From an uncultured Bacteroides sp. (GTDB taxonomy: Bacteria; Bacteroidota; Bacteroidia; Bacteroidales; Bacteroidaceae), in assembly GCF_949298305.1 (NCBI RefSeq), contig NZ_CASFWU010000116.1, positions 1 through 10,031 on the forward strand: a stretch of 10,031 nt of DNA, given 5' to 3'. Under the pieces are notes generated by a model. That model made no database searches. It saw nothing but the letters and a program-made list of their open reading frames with translations, and was not told the DNA's origin. Position 1 is the first letter of the stretch, and each line of letters opens with the position of its first letter. Positions 1-4,825 of the stretch are shown here, piece after piece. The translations under genes and the position numbers were made by a program.

Positions 1-103
1 GACTGTCCCAGTAAGGAGTGGGAGTGTTGAAGATCACGTCGTCCTTCTGATGGTCGCCACAACCCCAACCATCGAGAATCATTAAAAGAGCTTTCTTTGC
101 CAT
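1..103 (-). CDS. gpmI: 2,3-bisphosphoglycerate-independent phosphoglycerate mutase, N-terminal fragment
   Basis: This is the 5' end of a gene that leaves the window on the left; only the first 34 codons are visible. The start codon is the ATG at 103-101 and the protein begins MAKKALLMILDGWG. The LDGWG motif is the N-terminal signature of the cofactor-independent phosphoglycerate mutases of the alkaline phosphatase superfamily, and its Asp is a metal ligand. The following DDVIFNTPTPYWD segment also matches this family. The enzyme interconverts 3- and 2-phosphoglycerate in cytoplasmic glycolysis and gluconeogenesis and normally has about 500 residues and two manganese ions. It is transcribed away from the TlpA-like gene, so the 276 bp between the two starts is a divergent control region. 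Identity rests on the N-terminus only, but the motif is distinctive. Confidence 0.92.
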   Translation of the reverse strand, partial: MAKKALLMILDGWGCGDHQKDDVIFNTPTPYWDS

Positions 104-151
104 AATGTCTAAAGTATTTAAAGTTTGAATCAATGCTGTTTTATCGGGGGC

Positions 152-221
152 ACCACAGATTACGCAGATTGACACAGATTAAAAGCAAAGGGAATCTGTG
201 AGAATCTGTGTAATCTGTGGT
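152..221. repeat. Imperfect palindrome made of 10-bp units
   Basis: Two 29-nt arms (152-180 and 193-221) are inverted copies that match at 26 of 29 positions and are separated by 12 nt. Each arm is itself three degenerate direct copies of a roughly 10-bp unit close to CACAGATTA. One of the three mismatches would be a G-U wobble in RNA. The element lies between the gpmI start codon and the candidate gpmI promoter, so it would be transcribed in the gpmI leader and could fold into a long hairpin. Dispersed repeats with the core CACAGATTACACAGATT are, from memory, present in many bacterial genomes; whether this is a member of such a family is inference. Confidence 0.75.
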
Positions 222-239
222 ACCTTTGAATTCCGCCCG

Positions 240-247
240 CAAAGTTA
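240..247 (-). promoter_or_regulatory. Candidate -7 promoter box for gpmI
   Basis: Read on the minus strand this is TAACTTTG, an exact match to the Bacteroides -7 consensus TAnnTTTG. It would start transcription near 233 and give gpmI a leader of about 130 nt containing the 152-221 palindrome. No clear -33 TTTG box is visible at the usual spacing, so this is a moderate call. Confidence 0.4.
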
Positions 248-324
248 CAAAAAAAGATGCGTATGTAATGGATTAATCTATGTTAAGTTAGCATGTCGCA
301 CACACGTTGTTGGACGGAAATGCC

Positions 325-332
325 TACCTTTG
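325..332 (+). promoter_or_regulatory. Candidate -7 promoter box for the TlpA-like gene
   Basis: The sequence TACCTTTG matches the Bacteroides -7 consensus TAnnTTTG and lies 47 bp before the ATG at 380. Transcription would begin near 339 and give a leader of about 40 nt. A TTG at 307-309 could serve as a weak -33 element, but the 15-bp gap is short. The box lies inside the upstream extension of the reading frame, which supports the start at 380 rather than 293. Confidence 0.45.
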
Positions 333-379
333 GGCGCAACAGCGAACCTTTAACCTATTGTTCAACACTCATAGACAAC

Positions 380-2602
380 ATGAAAACATTGCTATCGTGC
401 CTCCTGCTTCTGCTTTCAGGACTGCTGACGGCACAAACCATCGAGAACCCCACATTCAAGGCACGCAACGGGAGCATCCGCAACATCACCCGCATTGAGC
501 GCACCCCCGAGTACACCAAAGTCTATATTCACGCCATTTTCCGTCCGCACTGGTGGATTATGGAAGATGGAGAAAACTATCTGGAAGATGCCGCCACCGG
601 CAAACGCTACGCACAAACGGGCGCCGAAGGCATCGAACTGAAGAAGGAAACCTTCATGCCCGATTCGGGCCAGATGGACTTCGTACTGCTGTTCGAGCCC
701 CTGCCCAAGGAGACACAGACCATCCACCTGATTGACCCCAACGGCAACGAAAGCAATACTTACGACATCTCGCTGGTGCCCACGGGCTCCAAACGGCCAT
801 CGCCCCTGGAACAGGTGGAGGGCAACTGGTTTGCCGACGACGCGCAAGGCAGCTGGACGTATGGCGTCCACGACTCGCTCGTCATCCTGAACAACCGGCT
901 TTACGACCTGACCGACTGCCGCAAGAAGGGCAAACGCATCGTGCTGACTGCCCGCAGCCGCACCGACGGCTCCACCGTCACCCTGCAACTGACACCCCGC
1001 AAGGACGGCTCCTGCCTCATTGCCCCCGACGGTGCCGAAACGCGGCGCTACGTCCGCACCCGCCCCGAGACGGCCACCGCCGAAACCGACAAAGGTTATG
1101 AGAACTTCTTCCGCCGCGACAGCGTCTGCCTGCAAGGCTACCTGGACGGTTACGACCCGCGGCTGGGCTTCGACAGCGGCATCCTCTATCTGGAGGACGT
1201 CATCACCCGGCAGGACTACCCCACCGTGGTGCCCATCAACCCCGACGGAAGTTTCCAATGCACCTTCCTCCTACAACATCCTGTCTGCAAGAGCCTGACG
1301 CTGAACAATATCTGGATACCGTTCTATGCCGAACCGGGCGACACCGTCACCCTCTACCTGGACTGGGAGGACATCATGGCCCGCAGCCGTGCGCGCGACA
1401 GTTCCTTCCCCTTGCCCCACACCGCCTACATGGGGCAGAGAGCCTACCTGTCATACCTGGCCATGACGCTGAATGACAGCTTCCGATACTCCTACGACAA
1501 ACTGAGCCAGGCGCAAAAGACGCTGACGCCCGCCCAATTCCAGGAGCAACTGAAGCCCGTCATTGCCCGATGGCAGCAGCAGGCCGACTCGCTCTGCCGC
1601 CTTTACGCCCCTTCGCAAAAGGCCGTGTCGCTGATACGCAACCAGAAGGCCATACAGGCAGGAGTCACTTACTTTGAGTACCAACTAAGCCGCGACTACT
1701 ACGCCCAGCAGGACAGCACCAACCAGGCACTGAAGGTGCAGCCCGATGCCTCCTTCTACGGCTTCCTGAAGGAAATGCCCCTGAACGAACCGTCGGCGTT
1801 GGCCAACAGCAACATCAGCATCTTCATCAACCGCTTTGAATTCATGGACCCCCTTTCCGTCGCCTATAAAGAACAGATAACCATCCAAAACGATGATGCC
1901 TTTCAGGCCCTGCCCTTAGAAGAAAGACTGCTGAGGCTCCAGTTGAGCTTCTCCGAGAAAAAAGACAGCATCGTCAGCAGCCTGTGCGCCGCGCCCTCCC
2001 CATTGCTCTGGCAAATAGCCCGTATGCGTAGCCTGCGCTCCGCGTTGCCCCAGGTGCTGACGCAGCGCCGGTATGCCGAAGCCTTCCTCGGCCAACTGGA
2101 AAAGACTGTCACCCATCCCTATTTGCGGGCCACAGCCCGCGAACTGTTGGAAGAGCAGTTCCCCGACACTCCGGCGACGTCGTACCGACTGCCCGAAGGG
2201 AAAGCCACGGACATCTTCCGCCGCATCATCGCGCCCCATGCGGGCAAGGTGCTGTTCGTCGACTTCTGGGCCACCACCTGCGGTCCCTGCCGGGGAGGCA
2301 TACAGGCCACGGCCCCGCTGCGCGAACAATACCGCAACCATCCCGAGTTCCAGTTCGTCTACATCACCAGCGAAGCCGAATCGCCCCTGAAAGACTATAC
2401 GGAATATGTGGAGAAGCACCTGAAGGGCGAAGCCTGCTACCGCCTGGGAGACACGGACTACAAGTACATGCGCCAGCTCTTCCGCTTCAACGGCATTCCC
2501 CACTACGTCGTGGTGGAAAAGGACGGCAGCATCTCTACCGAAGAGGTGGGTGCGCACAACCTGGCCGACTTCCTGAAACGGCGTTTCGAGGCCAGGCAAT
2601 GA
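380..2602 (+). CDS. Secreted TlpA-like thioredoxin-fold protein (thiol-disulfide oxidoreductase family)
   Basis: The product has 740 residues. I chose the ATG at 380 because it gives a clean signal peptide (MKTLLSCLLLLLSGLLTAQ); the in-frame ATG at 293 would add 29 residues with no export signal and would swallow the candidate promoter. Residues about 20-130 look like a beta-rich domain, the middle about 450 residues are partly helical, and the last 120 form a thioredoxin fold. The redox motif WATTCGPC has its cysteines at residues 634 and 637, and a cis-proline is seen in GIPHY (Pro707). In this family such proteins are periplasmic or membrane-anchored reductases that keep disulfides or haem cysteines reduced; the substrate here is unknown. 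Large TlpA-like proteins with long N-terminal extensions are common in Bacteroides. The gene is very GC-rich (47 of 60 bases in 1021-1080). It seems to be a single-gene unit closed by the terminator at 2646-2676. Confidence 0.88.
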   Translation: MKTLLSCLLLLLSGLLTAQTIENPTFKARNGSIRNITRIERTPEYTKVYIHAIFRPHWWIMEDGENYLEDAATGKRYAQTGAEGIELKKETFMPDSGQMDFVLLFEPLPKETQTIHLIDPNGNESNTYDISLVPTGSKRPSPLEQVEGNWFADDAQGSWTYGVHDSLVILNNRLYDLTDCRKKGKRIVLTARSRTDGSTVTLQLTPRKDGSCLIAPDGAETRRYVRTRPETATAETDKGYENFFRRDSVCLQGYLDGYDPRLGFDSGILYLEDVITRQDYPTVVPINPDGSFQCTFLLQHPVCKSLTLNNIWIPFYAEPGDTVTLYLDWEDIMARSRARDSSFPLPHTAYMGQRAYLSYLAMTLNDSFRYSYDKLSQAQKTLTPAQFQEQLKPVIARWQQQADSLCRLYAPSQKAVSLIRNQKAIQAGVTYFEYQLSRDYYAQQDSTNQALKVQPDASFYGFLKEMPLNEPSALANSNISIFINRFEFMDPLSVAYKEQITIQNDDAFQALPLEERLLRLQLSFSEKKDSIVSSLCAAPSPLLWQIARMRSLRSALPQVLTQRRYAEAFLGQLEKTVTHPYLRATARELLEEQFPDTPATSYRLPEGKATDIFRRIIAPHAGKVLFVDFWATTCGPCRGGIQATAPLREQYRNHPEFQFVYITSEAESPLKDYTEYVEKHLKGEACYRLGDTDYKYMRQLFRFNGIPHYVVVEKDGSISTEEVGAHNLADFLKRRFEARQ

Positions 2603-2645
2603 CCTGAAACGACACCGCGAAAATCGAAACAAAACCTAAAAAACA

Positions 2646-2676
2646 AAATCGGAGGCACTGCAAATGCCTCCGATTT
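2646..2676 (+). terminator. Rho-independent-type terminator hairpin after the TlpA-like gene
   Basis: Positions 2646-2657 and 2665-2676 form a perfect 12-bp stem around a 7-nt loop. It sits 44 nt after the stop codon. The A-rich left flank and the T residues ending the stem (GATTTCC) are terminator-like, although the T tract after the stem is poor. The next -7 promoter box starts only 2 bases after it. Confidence 0.75.
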
Positions 2677-2678
2677 CC

Positions 2679-2686
2679 TATCTTTG
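2679..2686 (+). promoter_or_regulatory. Candidate -7 promoter box for corA
   Basis: TATCTTTG is an exact match to the Bacteroides -7 consensus TAnnTTTG. Transcription would begin around 2693, giving corA a leader of about 137 nt. There is no TTTG at the -33 distance, because that interval is occupied by the preceding terminator stem. Call rests on the -7 box, its position after a terminator, and the need for a corA promoter. Confidence 0.5.
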
Positions 2687-2718
2687 CGCCGCAAAAAATA
2701 AAATTGAGAACAACAGAT

Positions 2719-2763
2719 ATGGACGATTCAAACCCTCGAACGTGCAACAGTATTAATCCCTAA
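2719..2763 (+). CDS. Possible 14-residue leader peptide upstream of corA
   Basis: An ATG follows an A-rich tract (AGAACAACAGAT), the kind of context seen at Bacteroides starts, and opens a 14-codon frame reading MDDSNPRTCNSINP, ending in TAA at 2761-2763. It begins about 25 nt after the predicted corA transcription start and stops immediately before a strong hairpin. It is in the same frame as corA but separated from it by several stops. Two acidic residues right after the Met followed by prolines recall leader peptides of some bacterial magnesium transporter genes, such as MgtL with its early acidic and proline residues. No homology is claimed. It could be a chance ORF in a long leader. Confidence 0.3.
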   Translation: MDDSNPRTCNSINP

Positions 2764-2764
2764 C

Positions 2765-2822
2765 CGCGGACGGAGAACTCCTGCATCGCCAGCCTCCGTG
2801 CGCAACCTTAAGAAAGGAGGCT
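2765..2822 (+). promoter_or_regulatory. Candidate two-state RNA switch in the corA leader
   Basis: Two hairpins that cannot form together overlap here. In the first, 2765-2767 pairs with 2800-2802 and 2770-2775 pairs with 2794-2799: 9 bp in all, with a 2-nt bulge and an 18-nt loop. In the second, 2791-2797 (AGCCTCC) pairs perfectly over 7 bp with 2816-2822 (GGAGGCT), burying most of the corA Shine-Dalgarno sequence. They share the segment 2794-2797 (CTCC), so one fold exposes the ribosome site and the other hides it. The base complementarity is seen directly; a switching role is inference. No known magnesium-sensing riboswitch class was recognised. Confidence 0.4.
2813..2820 (+). promoter_or_regulatory. 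Strong Shine-Dalgarno sequence of corA
   Basis: AAAGGAGG lies 9 nt before the corA ATG at 2830. This is notable because Bacteroides genes usually lack a recognisable Shine-Dalgarno and rely on A-rich leaders. It fixes the corA start and is the element hidden by the alternative hairpin 2791-2822. Confidence 0.75.
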
Positions 2823-2829
2823 CTGACCG

Positions 2830-3756
2830 ATGAGAAAGTATCTCTACAGCGAAAAAGGCTTCGTGGAGAAGCCTGTGTGGGCGCCCAACTGCTGGGTAAA
2901 TGTAGAATGCCCCGACAACAACGATTTCCAATTCCTGACCCAAGAACTTAACGTACCCGAATCCTTCCTGGAAGACATCGCCGACTCCGACGAACGTCCC
3001 CGCACCGAGACCGAAGGCAACTGGCTGCTCACCATCCTGCGCATCCCCATGCAGAGCAACCAGCCGCAGGTTCCGTTCATCACCGTGCCCATCGGCATCA
3101 TCACCAACAACGAAATCATCGTCTCCGTCTGCTACCACCACACGCAGCTGATACCCGACTTCATCCAGCACACACGCCGCAAGGGCATCTGCGTGAACAA
3201 CAAGCTCGACCTCATCCTGCGCCTCATCCACTCCTCGGCCGTCTGGTTCCTGAAGTATCTGAAGCAGATAAACAACGACGTGGCACACGCCGAAAAGGAG
3301 CTGGAAAAAAGCATCCGCAACGAAGACCTGCTGCGCCTGATGAAGCTGCAAAAGACGCTGGTCTACTTCGACACCTCCATCCGCGGCAACGAAGTGATGA
3401 TTGGCCGGCTGAAGAACATCTTCCAGAACAGCGGCCTGCTGGACATGGAACTGCTGGAGGACGCCGTCATCGAACTGCGCCAGGCCTGCAACACGGTGAA
3501 CATCTACAGCGACATCCTGACGGGCACGATGGACGCCTTCGCCTCCATCATCTCGAACAACGTGAACGACATCATGAAACGCATGACGAGCCTCAGCATC
3601 ACGCTGATGATTCCCACCGTCATCGCCAGCTTCTACGGCATGAACGTGGACATCCACCTGGACGCCTTCCCCCATGCCTTCCTGTTCATCGTGCTGCTGT
3701 CCGTCGCCGCCTCGGCCGTGACGTTCGTGTGGTTCAGGCGCATCAGGTGGTTCTGA
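2830..3756 (+). CDS. corA: CorA-family magnesium transporter
   Basis: The product has 308 residues, close to the usual CorA length of about 310-350. CorA proteins are homopentameric inner-membrane channels for Mg2+ (also Co2+ and Ni2+). Residues 1 to about 250 form the cytoplasmic domain, whose second half is strongly helical and charged (for example HAEKELEKSIRNEDLLRLMKL), as expected for the long stalk helix. Two membrane segments lie near the C-terminus, about 253-270 and 281-303. The hallmark YGMN motif closes the first one, with Gly270-Met271-Asn272; this is the selectivity filter. The protein ends with a short basic cytoplasmic tail (FRRIRWF). The loop after GMN is acidic (VDIHLDAF). 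The start is fixed by a strong Shine-Dalgarno 9 nt upstream. The gene appears to be transcribed alone, with a long structured leader that may regulate its translation. It is GC-rich (37 of 60 bases in 3421-3480), unlike the genes to its right. Confidence 0.95.
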   Translation: MRKYLYSEKGFVEKPVWAPNCWVNVECPDNNDFQFLTQELNVPESFLEDIADSDERPRTETEGNWLLTILRIPMQSNQPQVPFITVPIGIITNNEIIVSVCYHHTQLIPDFIQHTRRKGICVNNKLDLILRLIHSSAVWFLKYLKQINNDVAHAEKELEKSIRNEDLLRLMKLQKTLVYFDTSIRGNEVMIGRLKNIFQNSGLLDMELLEDAVIELRQACNTVNIYSDILTGTMDAFASIISNNVNDIMKRMTSLSITLMIPTVIASFYGMNVDIHLDAFPHAFLFIVLLSVAASAVTFVWFRRIRWF

Positions 3757-4034
3757 ACCAAATAACATAAAAAATCCGTTAGCAAATACACATGCCGAGC
3801 ATGCCATAATGTAGGTGTCGACGCCTCCTAATGGGGAAGGCGGCGCCTGCTGTTTACAAGGTTATGTTGTTGATTAAACTGACAGAGGAAGCGCAACAAA
3901 TATTTACAACTCAATATTCTAATCTACGTTCCTGCGACATATACTTACAGGGCTGTAGTTGTGTTTATTGAAATATATATCGTTGTTATGTTAATAGAAG
4001 TTTATATTGTCACAGCAACGAATAATTCCACAAG
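3757..4034. other. Gene-free spacer at the join of the plus-strand and minus-strand blocks
   Basis: No convincing gene was seen. Two small hairpins follow corA: CATGC/GCATG at 3791-3803, and CGCCT/AGGCG extended by a few imperfect pairs at 3822-3842. Neither has a T tract, so corA termination here is only possible, not shown. From about 3880 the sequence becomes AT-rich with no recognisable repeat or coding frame. The spacer lies between two convergent units, since the minus-strand transcript ends at the terminator at 4035-4069. Confidence 0.6.
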
Positions 4035-4069
4035 CAATAAATAAAGGAGAACTTCACAGTCCCCCTTTA
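4035..4069 (-). terminator. Terminator of the minus-strand surface-protein locus
   Basis: In the minus-strand transcript, 4069-4042 folds into a 12-bp hairpin with two G-U pairs and a GUGA tetraloop, which is a stable GNRA-type loop. It is followed by a T-rich tail (TTTATTG). It lies 70 bp after the stop of the decayed reading frame ending at 4139, so it probably ended the ancestral gene. Confidence 0.75.
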
Positions 4070-4098
4070 CTCACAAACATTATTACTATATGAAGTGG

Positions 4099-4121
4099 AC
4101 TATTCTTTGTTTGAGAATAGT
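4099..4121. terminator. Small hairpin between the pseudogene end and the main terminator
   Basis: ACTATTCT (4099-4106) and AGAATAGT (4114-4121) form an 8-bp perfect stem with a 7-nt loop. On the plus strand it is followed by TTCTT. It may be an auxiliary terminator, perhaps for transcripts coming from the corA side, but the stem is AT-rich and weak. Confidence 0.35.
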
Positions 4122-4138
4122 TTCTTAAAATTTTAATA

Positions 4139-4784
4139 TTACTTCGTAACTTTTACAACTATGCTAGCAGAGTGAGAAGCTACACGGGTATCAGACAGTA
4201 CATTGGTACTTTACACCGTAAACATCGGTAACTATAAAGTCGGCAAGCTTCAGTGTAGCGCTTGTACCACTGCCAACTTCAAAAGTTTTGCCAGGAATAT
4301 ACTTCAAGCTACCTTCAAAGATTTCAGATTTGATGCTCAGGTTGAAGTCCATAGTGATAGGGGCAACCTTAGCATTACCAAACGGCAGATACGAAACAAT
4401 GACCTTGCACACATAGTATGCACCACCGAATGTAGCTTAGTTAATGCCGACTTTGTCTGCTGTAATGACAGAAAGACTGTCCTGCAATCACTTGTTAACA
4501 GTATAAGCCTTGTCCTTAGAAGTATAAACTTTGAATGTTACGTAAGCCCTATTCTTATTTGCAATACTGAACAAATCATATAAGTTATATATAATGATAC
4601 TTCCATTTGTCAAACCACATGCAACAGCTTCAGTCTTACCAGCATTAAAGTATGCTTCCAGCGGCTTGAATTCGAAGGTAGCGGCACTATTGACAGTAAC
4701 AATAGCAGAATGCATTGGGGCATTACCATTCAGGTAGATGGTTCCTAATAGAGGATGTACACACCATTCGTTGTGCACATCCTC
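4139..4784 (-). pseudogene. Decayed 3' end of a second large surface-protein gene
   Basis: One minus-strand frame reads as a plausible beta-rich protein from about 4778 to 4191 but is interrupted by TGA at 4490-4488 and TAA at 4439-4437. Both flanking parts lie in the same frame, and the second stop could be a mutated GAA (GIN-stop-ATFGG). After 4200 the frame hits TGA at 4193-4191, but a neighbouring frame continues naturally as NVLSDTRVASHSASIVVKVTK and stops at 4141-4139, so a frameshift is also present. There is no start codon or signal peptide; the 5' part seems deleted. A stretch reading FEFKPLEAYF, later followed by LYDLFSI, resembles in style the C-terminal part of the upstream 906-residue protein (FIIEPLTMSD), so I infer it is the tail of a related tandem copy. 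Spacing to the upstream stop codon at 4826 is only about 40 bp. Confidence 0.7.
4751..4784 (-). terminator. Hairpin after the 906-residue protein gene
   Basis: Positions 4751-4763 and 4772-4784 form a 13-bp stem, with one G-U pair in the minus-strand RNA and an 8-nt loop. It begins about 40 nt after the TAG stop of the upstream gene, where a terminator is expected. There is no T tract beyond it; instead the relic coding sequence starts at once, which would fit a deletion endpoint right behind the hairpin. Function as a terminator is therefore uncertain. Confidence 0.45.
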
Positions 4785-4825
4785 ACTTCCTTACTTATCC
4801 AATGTATTGGATATTAGCCCATGTA

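Noticed and set aside
152..221. CRISPR array
   Set aside because: The units are only about 10 bp, are tandem without spacers, and appear in two inverted blocks.
293..379. Upstream ATG that would extend the TlpA-like protein by 29 residues
   Set aside because: The extension has no export signal, overlaps the candidate promoter at 325-332, and the ATG at 380 gives a textbook signal peptide.
416..1258. Long minus-strand open frame of 280 codons opposite the TlpA-like gene
   Set aside because: It is a by-product of high GC content at the third codon position; the translation is Val/Gly/Ala-rich with no family features, while the plus strand has a clear redox protein.
2728..3807. Long minus-strand open frame of 359 codons opposite corA
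   Set aside because: It mirrors corA, is rich in His, Val and Asp with no domain pattern, and corA itself is unmistakable.
3822..3842. Rho-independent terminator for corA
   Set aside because: The stem is short with a mismatch and no T tract follows; too weak to call as a terminator.
4203..4583. Plus-strand open frame of 126 codons
   Set aside because: It lacks signals of a real gene, and the opposite strand shows a better family-like, decayed frame over the same stretch.
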